Below are positions 34,696-44,218 of a stretch of 64,000 nt of DNA, piece after piece. Position 1 is the first letter of the stretch; the number at the start of each line of letters is the position of its first letter. The notes under the pieces are model-generated. The model did not search any database and had not been told where the DNA came from. It saw only the letters and a list, made by a program, of their open reading frames with translations. The DNA comes from Psychroserpens ponticola (GTDB lineage Bacteria; Bacteroidota; Bacteroidia; Flavobacteriales; Flavobacteriaceae): contig NZ_CP116221.1 of the NCBI RefSeq assembly GCF_023556315.2, forward strand, positions 248,001 to 312,000, given 5' to 3'. The position numbers and the translations under genes are program-made.

Positions 34696-35679
34696 ATGAA
34701 GACAATTCAATTTAGAGAAGCCATTTGCGAAGCCATGAGTGAAGAAATGCGCAGAGATGAAAGCATTTACTTAATGGGAGAAGAAGTTGCGGAATACAAT
34801 GGAGCTTATAAAGCTTCAAAAGGTATGTTAGATGAGTTTGGTGCTAAACGGGTGATTGATACACCAATTGCTGAACTTGGTTTTGCTGGTATCGCTATTG
34901 GTTCTACAATGACAGGGAATCGTCCTATTGTAGAATATATGACCTTTAATTTCTCGTTAGTTGGGATTGATCAAATTATAAATAATGCAGCCAAAATTAG
35001 ACAAATGTCTGGTGGACAATTTAAATGCCCAATTGTATTTCGTGGTCCAACAGCATCTGCAGGACAATTAGCTGCTACGCATTCTCAAGCTTTTGAAAGT
35101 TGGTTTGCTAATACTCCAGGCTTAAAGGTAGTTGTGCCTTCAAATGTTTATGATGCTAAAGGGTTGTTGAAATCGGCTATTCGTGATGACGATCCTGTGA
35201 TTTTTATGGAAAGTGAACAAATGTATGGTGATAAAGGGGAAGTACCTGAAGGAGAATATACAATTCCGTTGGGTGTTGCTGATATCAAACGTGAAGGATC
35301 TGATGTTACTATTGTGTCTTTTGGAAAAATTATTAAAGAAGCATATAAAGCAGCAGACGAGTTAGAAAAAGATGGCATTTCTTGTGAAATTATTGATTTA
35401 AGAACAGTTCGTCCTCTAGATAGAGAGGCGATTATCACTTCTGTTAAGAAAACAAATCGTTTGGTAATTCTTGAAGAAGCTTGGCCTTTTGGTAATGTCT
35501 CAACTGAAATCACATACCTTGTACAATCTGAAGCATTTGACTATTTAGATGCTCCAGTAGTAAAAATTAATACAGCAGATACTCCTGCGCCATATTCTCC
35601 AGTATTACTAGAACAATGGTTGCCAAATAAAGATGAGGTTATTAAAGCTGTTAAAAAAGTAATGTATATCAATGCCTAA
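34696..35679 (+). CDS. pdhB: Pyruvate dehydrogenase E1 component, beta subunit
   Basis: A 327-residue E1-beta that, with E1-alpha, decarboxylates pyruvate using thiamine diphosphate. The start MKTIQFREAICEAMSEEMRRD and GEEVAEYNGAYKASKGML are typical, as are VEYMTFNFSLVGIDQIINNAAK, FRGPTASAGQLAATHSQAFESWF and VILEEAWPFGNVSTEI. Branched-chain 2-oxo acid E1-beta is similar in fold but usually differs in these blocks. pdhA is not adjacent in this window. The next gene is a DUF5686 protein after 78 bases. Confidence 0.9.
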   Translation: MKTIQFREAICEAMSEEMRRDESIYLMGEEVAEYNGAYKASKGMLDEFGAKRVIDTPIAELGFAGIAIGSTMTGNRPIVEYMTFNFSLVGIDQIINNAAKIRQMSGGQFKCPIVFRGPTASAGQLAATHSQAFESWFANTPGLKVVVPSNVYDAKGLLKSAIRDDDPVIFMESEQMYGDKGEVPEGEYTIPLGVADIKREGSDVTIVSFGKIIKEAYKAADELEKDGISCEIIDLRTVRPLDREAIITSVKKTNRLVILEEAWPFGNVSTEITYLVQSEAFDYLDAPVVKINTADTPAPYSPVLLEQWLPNKDEVIKAVKKVMYINA

Positions 35680-35757
35680 TGGTTTTTATAAACCCATCTA
35701 ATAAATCGTGATTTTTTGCGTTAATAAATTTCATTAATACATGTTGCATGATTATTG

Positions 35758-38283
35758 ATGAAGTTTTTGCCTATGAACTTTAAACTATTTCTTTTTTTCT
35801 TTTTCTTCGGAATACTTTTCGGATTCTCGCAAACCAAAGTTAGTGGTTACGTGTTTGATGAATATGACCAGCCAGTTGCTTTTGCTAATGTACTTTTTAA
35901 AGGGTCTACTGAAGGCACTATTACCAATGAAGATGGGCGTTTTTATTTAGAGTCTGAAAACACTTGGGATATAGTCATTATTTCATTTCTAGGCTATGAA
36001 TTGAAAGAGATTGCACTTGATAAGAAAGTAAATTACGATCTCAGATTTGTTTTAAAAGAAGAAGCCGCTGCTTTAGATGAGGTTGTTATTGTTTCAGGAA
36101 AACAATCTAAGAAAGCTTCAGAGAATCCTGCCATTAGAATCCTAAAGAAAATTTGGGAACGCAAACGGAAAAACGGATTAAATCAATTTAAACAATATCA
36201 ATACGATAAATACGAAAAAGTAGAATTTGATCTTAATACTATTGATAGTTCGCTCATAAAAAGCAAATTATTTAGAGGTATGGAGTTTGTTTTTGAAGAA
36301 GTAGATACGTCTAAAATTACTGGTAAAACATATCTGCCAATTTTTTTAAATGAAGCTGTAAGTACGGTTTATGGTGATAATCAATTAAACAAAGTAAAAG
36401 AAGATCTTAAAGGAAATAAGAATTCTGGTTTTAGTAACAATCAAGTAATTATTGATTTTATTGATGATTTGTATGCCGATTTCAATGTATACGATAACTA
36501 TCTTAAGTTTTTTGATAAGAGTTTTGTGAGTCCGTTATCACGTACAGGAATTCAGACTTATAACTATGTGCTTTCCGATAGTGCTTTTATTGATAATAAA
36601 TGGTGTTATAATATTATCTATTATCCTCGACGTAAAAATGAATTGACCTTTAAAGGTGATTTCTGGGTGAACGATTCTACATATGCTATTAAAGATATCA
36701 ATTTACAAGCATCTAAAAGTGCTAACATTAATTGGGTCAAAGAAATTTACATCGAACAAGAATTCGAAGTTTTAAATGATTCTGTCTTCTTAATTAAGCG
36801 TGATTATATGTTGTCTGATTTCGCCTTAAATAAAAAAGAAAAGTCACGTGGTGTTTATGGGAAACGTACAACACTCTACGAAAATTACGTGTTTGATGTG
36901 CCTAAAAGCGAGCCGTTTTATGATGAAGAAGTCTATTTTTTCGATGAAGACATCTATAATCGTGAGGATGAATTTTGGGAACAAAACCGATTTGAGTCTC
37001 TTAATAAAGACGAAAAAGGAGTCTACAAAATGTTAGATACGCTGAAAACTGTGAAGAAGTTTAAGCGACTTTATAATATAGGTAGTATTCTTGCATCTGG
37101 TTATGTGGAATTTCCGAGTCTCAATTTTGATTATGGACCAATATTCTCAACATTTGGATTTAATGATGTTGAAGGATTACGTTTAAGAACTGGAGGACGA
37201 ACTTATTTTGGACGAAATGATTTATGGCGACTAGAAGGATTTATCGCTTATGGTTTTAGAGATGACAAGTTTAAATATGGTATTTCTGGTAAGTGGTTAA
37301 TGGATAAAAAGAGTCGGTGGACCATCTTTGGAGGAAATAGGCGTGATGTAGAACAAATTGGTGCGAGTTTAACAAGTTCTACAGATGTTTTAGGACGTAG
37401 CTTGGCATCATCTTCAGTGATTGGGACAGGCTCAAATGATAAGTTAACTAATATTAGTTTAACCAATCTAGGAATGTCGATTGAACCATCACGTAATTTT
37501 GAAATCCGTGTAGATGGAAGTTTCAGAACATTACGTTCGGCATCACCAACGTTTAGTTTAGATTATAATGACCCTGAATCTAATACTGGGATTTCTTCAG
37601 AAATAAAACAGTTTGAAAGTCGACTTTCAATTGGCTATTACCCAAAGCGACAAATGACAGGTTTTGGAGTAGAGCGTAAGTTTAAAAACGATAATTTTGC
37701 ACGATTGTTTGCACAGCTAAGTCGTGGTGATCGTAATTGGTTTGATAGTGATTTTGATTATACCAAAGTTCAGTTTTCATATATACAACCTTGGCAAGTT
37801 GGTGGTTTTGGTAGATTAACAACTTCGTTAGAAGCAGGAAAAACTTTTGGTGATGTGCCTTTAGGATTATTAAGTGTCGTGCCAGGAAACCAAACCTATT
37901 TTTCAATATATAATACGTTTCCACAACTCGATTTTTATGAGTTTGTGACAGATACTTATACCTCAATGCATATTGAGCATAATTTCAATGGACGTTTGTT
38001 TTCTAGAATTCCATTTTTAAAGAAATACAACTTAAGATTCGTACTAGGGTTAAGGGGTGTTTGGGGAGATTTATCTAATGATAATTTAGCTTTAAATACA
38101 ACTGGAAGTCCAGTTGAGATTCCTCTAATTGCTCCAAATGAGCGTATTTATTATGAATATAGTTTTGGTGTAGCAAACATTTTTAAAGTATTAAGAATCG
38201 ACTTCAATTTTAGAGGGAATTACCTCGATACTCCAGATGCTAGACGTTTTGGTGTTACTGGAAGCTTTGGCTTTTATTTCTAA
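35758..38283 (+). CDS. DUF5686 outer-membrane protein with carboxypeptidase-regulatory-like domain
   Basis: An 841-residue exported protein. Signal peptide to about residue 27, then a CarboxypepD-regulatory-like beta sandwich (about 30-110: VSGYVFDEYDQPVAFANVLFKGSTEGT, TNEDGRFYL, FLGYELKEI). From about 120 it is a DUF5686-type region (NPAIRILKKIWERKRKNGLNQF) and ends in a beta-barrel with the terminal strand RFGVTGSFGFYF. Function unknown; the architecture resembles TonB-dependent receptors without a plug. ATG 35758 and ATG 35773 are both possible; a TTG lies at 35755. Confidence 0.87.
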   Translation: MKFLPMNFKLFLFFFFFGILFGFSQTKVSGYVFDEYDQPVAFANVLFKGSTEGTITNEDGRFYLESENTWDIVIISFLGYELKEIALDKKVNYDLRFVLKEEAAALDEVVIVSGKQSKKASENPAIRILKKIWERKRKNGLNQFKQYQYDKYEKVEFDLNTIDSSLIKSKLFRGMEFVFEEVDTSKITGKTYLPIFLNEAVSTVYGDNQLNKVKEDLKGNKNSGFSNNQVIIDFIDDLYADFNVYDNYLKFFDKSFVSPLSRTGIQTYNYVLSDSAFIDNKWCYNIIYYPRRKNELTFKGDFWVNDSTYAIKDINLQASKSANINWVKEIYIEQEFEVLNDSVFLIKRDYMLSDFALNKKEKSRGVYGKRTTLYENYVFDVPKSEPFYDEEVYFFDEDIYNREDEFWEQNRFESLNKDEKGVYKMLDTLKTVKKFKRLYNIGSILASGYVEFPSLNFDYGPIFSTFGFNDVEGLRLRTGGRTYFGRNDLWRLEGFIAYGFRDDKFKYGISGKWLMDKKSRWTIFGGNRRDVEQIGASLTSSTDVLGRSLASSSVIGTGSNDKLTNISLTNLGMSIEPSRNFEIRVDGSFRTLRSASPTFSLDYNDPESNTGISSEIKQFESRLSIGYYPKRQMTGFGVERKFKNDNFARLFAQLSRGDRNWFDSDFDYTKVQFSYIQPWQVGGFGRLTTSLEAGKTFGDVPLGLLSVVPGNQTYFSIYNTFPQLDFYEFVTDTYTSMHIEHNFNGRLFSRIPFLKKYNLRFVLGLRGVWGDLSNDNLALNTTGSPVEIPLIAPNERIYYEYSFGVANIFKVLRIDFNFRGNYLDTPDARRFGVTGSFGFYF

Positions 38284-38446
38284 CACTATTTATTTTAATC
38301 AAGCATCAACTATGACTAGAGTATGATTTTTATCATATTCAGAATTAATCTTTATGCATATTTTTACGATAGAGTGAATGTAGAGTATGTGTCAACTACT
38401 TTTTTATTCAGACTATAACACATATTATTAACTTAAAGCATTAGTT

Positions 38447-38845
38447 ATGCGAATACAAGTAAAAGATTTTATGTCGACTCCAGTTACAACTGCTCTGGGA
38501 GAGAATACTGTTCTTGAAATTAGAGAACTTATGAAGGAAAAAGGCATTCACGCTATCCCAATTATTTCATCTACTAATGACAAACTAAAAGTTGAAATGA
38601 CTATTCGAGGTATTGTTACTTCTACAGATATAAACAAAGAGATTAATGATGCTATTGCTGTAAGTCAAGTAATGACATCTTCAAATGTACATGTTGTTCA
38701 TGTAGATTCTAGCGCTCAAGCTGCTGCTAAAATGATGATAAGATATAAAGTACATCACATTGTTGTCATGGACGAAGGTGTAATAGTAGGTATGGTTAGT
38801 TCTTTAGATTTTGTAAAATTAGTTGCAGAACATTCAATTGGATAA
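38447..38845 (+). CDS. CBS-domain pair protein
   Basis: A 132-residue protein made of two CBS motifs: VKDFMSTPVTTALGENTVLEIRELMKEKGIHAIPII and VSQVMTSSNVHVVHVDSSAQAAAKMMIRYKVHHIVVMDEGVIVGMVSSLDF. CBS pairs bind adenine nucleotides or S-adenosylmethionine and regulate partner proteins; the partner here is unknown. It has no other domain. It is a single gene between the DUF5686 gene and an unknown gene on the opposite strand. Confidence 0.92.
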   Translation: MRIQVKDFMSTPVTTALGENTVLEIRELMKEKGIHAIPIISSTNDKLKVEMTIRGIVTSTDINKEINDAIAVSQVMTSSNVHVVHVDSSAQAAAKMMIRYKVHHIVVMDEGVIVGMVSSLDFVKLVAEHSIG

Positions 38846-38934
38846 ACAATTATAGATCCTAAAAATTCTTGCGTTTATGTGCTTTAAATATAGTCAGCAT
38901 ATTTGTTTAGAGCAAAGTTAATTAAAGTGAAATG

Positions 38935-39261
38935 TTACCTCTCTAAAAGTTTTTTTGAAACTTTATATGTTGCTGCATACAATAGTTCAGTTTGACTCGT
39001 TTTTAGTGTCTTAAATGCTTTCTTGTACCATTTTGGATCTGTTGCTTTTTTGTTATGATCATCATGTGTGGAATCTGCATTGAATTTTCCATTTAAGTGA
39101 GACTTAATGGTGTAAATGCCAATTCCGAAGTGTTCAACTTGTTTAAGAACAGTTTCGAAATCCGATTCAGAAAAATAATGAATCGCCTCATCGTCGAATC
39201 CATCATTCATGTTTTTTAAATCAGTAAATATCTTTTTTTCTAAAAATTCAGTTTGTTCCAT
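38935..39261 (-). CDS. Conserved-looking hypothetical protein
   Basis: A 108-residue soluble protein with no domain I recognise. It is acidic at the N-terminus (KIFTDLKNMNDGFDDEAIHYF) and basic and helical at the C-terminus (WYKKAFKTLKTSQTELLYAATYKVSKKLLE). It has no signal peptide and no Cys. It is divergent from ppa, with a candidate -7-like TATCTTCG at 39328-39335 on its own strand. The coding frame has normal codon use, and no better frame exists. Confidence 0.7.
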   Translation of the reverse strand: MEQTEFLEKKIFTDLKNMNDGFDDEAIHYFSESDFETVLKQVEHFGIGIYTIKSHLNGKFNADSTHDDHNKKATDPKWYKKAFKTLKTSQTELLYAATYKVSKKLLER

Positions 39262-39444
39262 CTTGAGAGCAACGTGTTTGTTTATGATTTAATTGCTAAG
39301 AGCCAAGATAACAAAAAGAAACAATGCGAAGATAATTCTATAGATTTTTCATGCGAATCTTTTAAACATTCTTAAGGAATTAAATATATATGTTTTTGAA
39401 AACTGTTATTTTCTTGTTTCATAATCAAATGCTCATTTATTTAA

Positions 39445-39474
39445 TTGTCCAAATCAAACAATGCATTATCTTTG
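39445..39474 (+). promoter_or_regulatory. Promoter of ppa
   Basis: TTG at 39445-39447, a 19-base spacer, and TATCTTTG at 39467-39474. Transcription would start near 39480, giving a leader of about 65 bases. Confidence 0.65.
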
Positions 39475-39490
39475 CATCTTGAAATAATGC

Positions 39491-39526
39491 AGACACTATA
39501 AATCAATAGTGTTCTGTTTTTTAAAA
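39491..39526 (+). promoter_or_regulatory. Terminator-like hairpin in the ppa leader
   Basis: AGACACTAT (39491-39499), loop AAATCA, ATAGTGTTCT (39506-39515) with one bulged T, then GTTTTTT. It lies between the ppa promoter and its ATG at 39546, so it could act as an attenuator. Confidence 0.5.
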
Positions 39527-39545
39527 ATTATAAAATAAATTTAAC

Positions 39546-40073
39546 ATGTCAGAAACAGGAGAATTAACTTTCGATGTATTAATCGAAATACCTAAAGGAA
39601 GCCGTAACAAATATGAATATGATTTTACCTTACACAAGATAAGATTTGATCGTATGCTTTTTTCATCTATGATGTATCCTGGAGATTATGGATTCATACC
39701 AGAAACGTTGGCTTTAGACAGCGATCCTCTTGATGTTTTGGTTTTAGGACATCAGCCAACGTATCCAATGGTTGTTATGGAAGTTAGACCTATTGGTGTT
39801 TTTCATATGACAGATGAAAAAGGACCTGATGAAAAAATTATTTGCGTGCCAGTTTCAGATCCTATTTGGAGTAATAATAAAGATATAAACGATTTAAATC
39901 CACATAGATTAAAAGAGATTGAACATTTCTTTAAAGTTTATAAAGATTTAGAAAAGAAAAAAGTTGATACAGGTGGTTGGGGAGATGCTAATGAAGCTAT
40001 AAAAATTTATCATGAATGTGTACAGCGTTATGATGAAAGTGAGCATAAGAAGAAACGTACTTTTACTATCTAA
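39546..40073 (+). CDS. ppa: Inorganic pyrophosphatase, soluble family I
   Basis: A 175-residue cytoplasmic enzyme that splits pyrophosphate. The family I signature is complete: IEIPKGSRNKYEYD, MMYPGDYGFIPETLALDSDPLDVLVLG with the metal-binding Asp residues, and PHRLKEIEHFFKVYKDLEKKKVDTGGW. Its leader has a promoter and a terminator-like hairpin. The membrane pyrophosphatase gene follows after a strong terminator, so two different enzymes for the same substrate are neighbours. Confidence 0.96.
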   Translation: MSETGELTFDVLIEIPKGSRNKYEYDFTLHKIRFDRMLFSSMMYPGDYGFIPETLALDSDPLDVLVLGHQPTYPMVVMEVRPIGVFHMTDEKGPDEKIICVPVSDPIWSNNKDINDLNPHRLKEIEHFFKVYKDLEKKKVDTGGWGDANEAIKIYHECVQRYDESEHKKKRTFTI

Positions 40074-40115
40074 ATGAAATGATTTAAGAATCAATAGTTT
40101 TTTAACATTACACTA

Positions 40116-40156
40116 TTAAAAAAGCAATATCAAGTAATTGATATTGCTTTTTTGGT
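40116..40156 (+). terminator. Terminator of ppa
   Basis: AAAAAAGCAATATCAA, loop GTAA, TTGATATTGCTTTTTT. A 16-bp perfect stem 44 bases after the stop. Confidence 0.9.
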
Positions 40157-40183
40157 AATATATGATTCATTTTACTACTTTTG
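40152..40183 (+). promoter_or_regulatory. Promoter of hppA
   Basis: TTG at 40152-40154 and TACTTTTG at 40176-40183, spacer 21. It lies upstream of ATG 40219 but inside the longer reading frame that starts at 40162, which supports the later start. Confidence 0.6.
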
Positions 40184-40218
40184 CCAAGCTAAAAACTAAT
40201 CAAATAAAAAATTTAAAT

Positions 40219-42663
40219 ATGGAATCATTAATGATTTATATGCCAATAGCTTTGGCGCTTTTAGGATTAATTTACATGCTTGTAAAGAAATCTTGGGTAA
40301 TGAAACAAGACGCTGGAGATGGTAAAATGAAAGAAATTTCAGATCACATCTACGAAGGTGCATTGGCATTCTTAAATGCTGAATATAGATTACTTGCAAT
40401 TTTTGTTGTAATTGTTGCTGCTCTATTAGCAGTTGTCTCTTTTGTAGTGCCAACAACACACTGGCTAATTGTAATCGCTTTTGTTTTTGGAGCTGTGTTT
40501 TCTGCTTTCGCAGGAAACATCGGAATGAAAATCGCAACAAAAACTAACGTTAGAACAACACAAGCTGCTCGTACAAGTTTGCCAAACGCACTTAAAATCT
40601 CTTTTGGAGGTGGAACCGTAATGGGGCTTGGTGTTGCAGGTTTAGCTGTATTAGGTTTAACAGCGTTCTTTATATTTTTCTTTCACTTCTTTATGGGAGG
40701 CGAATGGACTAACACAATGGACATGACTATTGTATTAGAAACATTAGCTGGTTTCTCTTTAGGAGCAGAATCAATCGCATTATTCGCAAGAGTAGGTGGT
40801 GGTATTTATACGAAAGCTGCAGATGTTGGAGCCGATTTAGTAGGTAAAGTTGAAGCTGGTATTCCTGAAGATGATCCTCGTAATCCTGCAACTATTGCAG
40901 ATAACGTTGGTGATAATGTAGGTGATGTTGCTGGTATGGGAGCCGATTTATTTGGATCATATGTAGCCACAGTATTAGCTGCAATGGTTCTTGGTAATTA
41001 TGTGATTAAAGATATGGGTGGATCTATTTCTGATGCTTTTGGAGGTATTGGCCCAATTTTATTACCAATGGCAATTGCTGGTGTAGGAATTATAATTTCT
41101 ATCATCGGAACGATGTTGGTGAAAATAAAAAGTAACGATGCTAAAGAGTCTCAAGTTATGGGAGCTTTAAATATTGGTAACTGGGTTTCTATAATACTAG
41201 TTGCAATCTCTTGTTTTGCTTTAGTGAAATATATGTTGCCTAGTGAAGTTTCAATGGTATTTTTCGGAGAAAATATTGACAAAACAACTGGAGACGCTAT
41301 GCCAATAACTATTTCTTCGATGCGAGTATTTTATGCTACGTTAGTTGGTTTATTTGTAGGTGCTGTGATTTCTTCAGTTACTGAATACTATACAGGATTA
41401 GGGAAAAGTCCAATCTTAAAAATCGTTCAACAATCTTCTACTGGAGCAGGAACTAACATTATCGCTGGTTTAGCAACAGGTATGATCTCTACATTTCCTT
41501 CAGTGTTATTATTTGCTGGAGCAATTTGGGCATCGTATGCATTTGCTGGATTTTATGGTGTAGCTTTAGCAGCTTCTGCAATGATGGCTACAACAGCTAT
41601 GCAGTTGGCTATTGATGCTTTCGGACCAATTTCTGATAATGCAGGTGGTATCGCAGAAATGAGTGAACAAGAACCAATCGTAAGAGAACGTACAGATATA
41701 TTAGATTCAGTTGGAAACACAACTGCCGCAACTGGAAAAGGATTTGCTATTGCCTCTGCAGCATTAACGTCATTAGCTTTATTTGCTGCTTATGTCACGT
41801 TTACTGGGATTGACGGTATTAATATCTTTAAAGCACCAGTATTAGCCATGTTATTTGTTGGTGGAATGGTTCCAGTAGTATTCTCTGCTTTAGCAATGAA
41901 CGCTGTAGGTAAAGCTGCTATGGAAATGGTAGAAGAAGTACGTCGTCAGTTTAGAGATATTCCTGGAATTATGGAAGGTACTGGGACACCAGAATACGAT
42001 AAATGTGTTGATATTTCTACTAAAGCGTCTTTAAAAGAAATGATGTTACCTGGTTTATTAACTATCGGATTTCCATTAGTGATTGCTTTTGTGCCAATGT
42101 TATTTGGTATGGATAATCTTGCTATTGCTGAAATGTTAGGTGGTTATATGGCTGGTGTTACAGTTTCTGGTGTGTTATGGGCAATTTTCCAAAATAATGC
42201 TGGAGGTGCTTGGGATAACGCTAAGAAATCTTTTGAAGCTGGTGTTGAGATTAATGGAGAAATGACTTATAAAGGTTCTGAAGCTCACAAAGCAGCAGTA
42301 ACTGGAGATACTGTTGGAGATCCATTTAAAGACACGTCTGGACCTTCAATGAACATCTTAATTAAATTAACATGTTTAATTGGTTTAGTAATTGCTCCAA
42401 TTTTAGGAGGGCATTCTTCTGAAGAAGGTGTTGCAATGACTGAAGATGTCAATATTGAAATGGTACTAGACTCTAAAGACCTTGCTCAAGCAACCATTAC
42501 TTATTCAATGGTTGAAAACGGAGTGGAAGTGACTAAAGAAGAAACGTTCAAAGGGACTGAAGTTGAAGTTGAAAGAAAGCTAAGAGATTTTGAAAGAACA
42601 AATCAAAATTCTCAAGCAGAAAACAAAAAAATCATTAAAGAAATTGATGTTATTAAAAAGTAA
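40219..42663 (+). CDS. hppA: Membrane-bound ion-pumping pyrophosphatase
   Basis: An 814-residue inner-membrane pump with about 16 helices that couples pyrophosphate hydrolysis to Na+ or H+ export. The active-site block ADVGADLVGKVEAGIPEDDPRNPATIADNVGDNVGDVAGMGADLFGSY is complete. GNTTAATGKGFA carries Ala at the position where K+-independent enzymes have Lys, so it should be K+-dependent. The last 80 residues (after GGHSSEE) are a soluble, charged extension not seen in most family members. ATG 40219 (MESLMIYMPIALALLG) is chosen over 40162 because a promoter lies between. Na+ versus H+ cannot be decided by eye. Confidence 0.94.
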   Translation: MESLMIYMPIALALLGLIYMLVKKSWVMKQDAGDGKMKEISDHIYEGALAFLNAEYRLLAIFVVIVAALLAVVSFVVPTTHWLIVIAFVFGAVFSAFAGNIGMKIATKTNVRTTQAARTSLPNALKISFGGGTVMGLGVAGLAVLGLTAFFIFFFHFFMGGEWTNTMDMTIVLETLAGFSLGAESIALFARVGGGIYTKAADVGADLVGKVEAGIPEDDPRNPATIADNVGDNVGDVAGMGADLFGSYVATVLAAMVLGNYVIKDMGGSISDAFGGIGPILLPMAIAGVGIIISIIGTMLVKIKSNDAKESQVMGALNIGNWVSIILVAISCFALVKYMLPSEVSMVFFGENIDKTTGDAMPITISSMRVFYATLVGLFVGAVISSVTEYYTGLGKSPILKIVQQSSTGAGTNIIAGLATGMISTFPSVLLFAGAIWASYAFAGFYGVALAASAMMATTAMQLAIDAFGPISDNAGGIAEMSEQEPIVRERTDILDSVGNTTAATGKGFAIASAALTSLALFAAYVTFTGIDGINIFKAPVLAMLFVGGMVPVVFSALAMNAVGKAAMEMVEEVRRQFRDIPGIMEGTGTPEYDKCVDISTKASLKEMMLPGLLTIGFPLVIAFVPMLFGMDNLAIAEMLGGYMAGVTVSGVLWAIFQNNAGGAWDNAKKSFEAGVEINGEMTYKGSEAHKAAVTGDTVGDPFKDTSGPSMNILIKLTCLIGLVIAPILGGHSSEEGVAMTEDVNIEMVLDSKDLAQATITYSMVENGVEVTKEETFKGTEVEVERKLRDFERTNQNSQAENKKIIKEIDVIKK

Positions 42664-42680
42664 TATTATTAGATACTACA

Positions 42681-42714
42681 TTAAGCCACATTGAAAAATG
42701 TGGCTTTTTTTATT
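42681..42714 (+). terminator. Terminator of hppA
   Basis: AAGCCACATT, loop GAAA, AATGTGGCTTTTTTT, 20 bases after the hppA stop. Confidence 0.88.
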
Positions 42715-42745
42715 AATTTTAGCTTATAAATTCTAATCGTTTTAG

Positions 42746-43747
42746 ATGAGCTGGTTCAAAAAGGATCCTTTACAAATTGTAATCTTTCAAAGTTATGGTA
42801 CTGATACGCATTTTTATATGCGTGGACGAGCATTTGAGGATGAAACAATTAATCTAGAACAGAAGGGTTTGTTCGGTTTATTTATTAATTCTTGGAAACG
42901 TTTTGAAACCGATGAGATTAAATATGCTGAACTCAAAATCACTTTGCCTAATTCTACGGTTTTAAAAACAACCACAAATGATCATGGCTATTTTAAAATC
43001 GATCAAAAGGTTGATGGTTTAAATGCCCTTGCAAACCAAGAAGGTTGGTTGCATGTAGAAGTATCTTTTAGTGGTGTTAATATTAAACGCAACATTCAAA
43101 ATGAGAATCGGTTTCCTGGCGAATTATTAATTCCTTGTTCTAAAGCCGATTTCGGAATAATAAGCGATATTGATGATACAATACTTCATACTGGAGTGGT
43201 GTCTACTTTAAAGTGGAGAGTGTTAATTAATAGCATTTTTAAAAGTGCGACTAGTCGAATTCCTTTAGAAGGTGCTGCCGAGTTTTATCAAAAGTTACAT
43301 CGAGGTTATTCAGGTGAAAATGCAAACCCAATTTTTTATGTAAGTCATAGTCCATGGAATTTATACCGCTATCTCGATTTCTTTTTAAAGCAAAATAATT
43401 TTCCGAAAGGACCTATATTATTACGAAGTTTTAAAGATATTTTTAAGAAGACTTCTGGTGACCAACCTCAAAAGCATATTGAAATTATAAATATTCTCAA
43501 AACCTATCCGAAGTTAAAGTTCATTTTAATTGGAGATGCTGGAGAGTGCGATGCTGATATTTATTTAGATGTTGCTAACAATTATCCAACTCAAGTGATG
43601 GCCATTTATTTGCGAAGCGTGAAACATAAAAAGAAAATGCAACGCGTCAAATCTTTATTTAAAGATTATAATCAAATTCCTGTGTTGTTAGTCAATAGTA
43701 GTAAAAATGCTATAAAACATGCTCGACAACATGGTTTTATCGCTTAA
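42746..43747 (+). CDS. App1-type phosphatase (DUF2183), possible phosphatidate phosphatase
   Basis: A 333-residue protein. Residues about 60-130 form a beta-sandwich (ELKITLPNSTVLKTTTNDHGYFKID). Residues about 140-330 hold the App1 catalytic region with the HAD-like DxDxT motif FGIISDIDDTILHTG, then VSHSPWNLYRYLDFFL and FILIGDAGECDADIYLDV. Yeast App1 dephosphorylates phosphatidic acid; the bacterial substrate is not proven. No signal peptide. It converges with the CrtO-like gene and overlaps it by 11 bases. Confidence 0.88.
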   Translation: MSWFKKDPLQIVIFQSYGTDTHFYMRGRAFEDETINLEQKGLFGLFINSWKRFETDEIKYAELKITLPNSTVLKTTTNDHGYFKIDQKVDGLNALANQEGWLHVEVSFSGVNIKRNIQNENRFPGELLIPCSKADFGIISDIDDTILHTGVVSTLKWRVLINSIFKSATSRIPLEGAAEFYQKLHRGYSGENANPIFYVSHSPWNLYRYLDFFLKQNNFPKGPILLRSFKDIFKKTSGDQPQKHIEIINILKTYPKLKFILIGDAGECDADIYLDVANNYPTQVMAIYLRSVKHKKKMQRVKSLFKDYNQIPVLLVNSSKNAIKHARQHGFIA

Positions 43748-44195
43748 GAATTCTATCAATTTGTTTTTTGTTCTGTTGTTGCAGTAATGAAGGATAAAGG
43801 TTAAAAATGATATTGCATATAAATAGAATCGCTGCATAAGTTACGTGTCCATCGCGTAATTTTAAAATCATAACGATTAGTATAAAAATGAAGCCAATCA
43901 AATGACCTATTTCAGAATAGGTCATTTCCTTTCTTATATCATGCAATTGAGAAATACTTGGTCTGGACTCAAATTTTAATTTCTGATTAAAGTATTTAAA
44001 GAATGAATTTTTAAGAATCCATTTAAAACTTGTCATTCCGATTGCTCGATAAGTAGATTCCTTTTTTATAAAGTTGAAATGGGAGAATCTTGAGTAGAAT
44101 GCCATGTTTTTAATAGCGTTATTGATTACTAAACCTATGGTCCAAGACGCAAAAACAAATACGATTGAATTAAAAAGATAAATTGAAATTGTCAT
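43737..44195 (-). CDS. CrtO-like membrane protein (glycosyl-diaponeurosporenoate acyltransferase family?)
   Basis: A 152-residue membrane protein with two N-terminal and two C-terminal hydrophobic stretches. The layout resembles staphylococcal CrtO: an N-terminal helix, SRFSHFNFIKKESTYRAIGMTSFKWIL, a charged middle with EMTYSEIGHLIGF and a C-terminal NIIFNLYPSLLQQQNKKQIDRILKR, matching the P...QRYNR.R...LKR end of CrtO. CrtO adds a fatty acyl group to a carotenoid glycoside, but no carotenoid gene is near, so the true substrate is unknown. ATG 44195 is preferred to TTG 44207. The 3' end overlaps the App1 gene by 11 bases. Confidence 0.5.
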   Translation of the reverse strand: MTISIYLFNSIVFVFASWTIGLVINNAIKNMAFYSRFSHFNFIKKESTYRAIGMTSFKWILKNSFFKYFNQKLKFESRPSISQLHDIRKEMTYSEIGHLIGFIFILIVMILKLRDGHVTYAAILFICNIIFNLYPSLLQQQNKKQIDRILKR

Positions 44196-44218
44196 TATTG
44201 TAATCAAGTTCTAACCAT

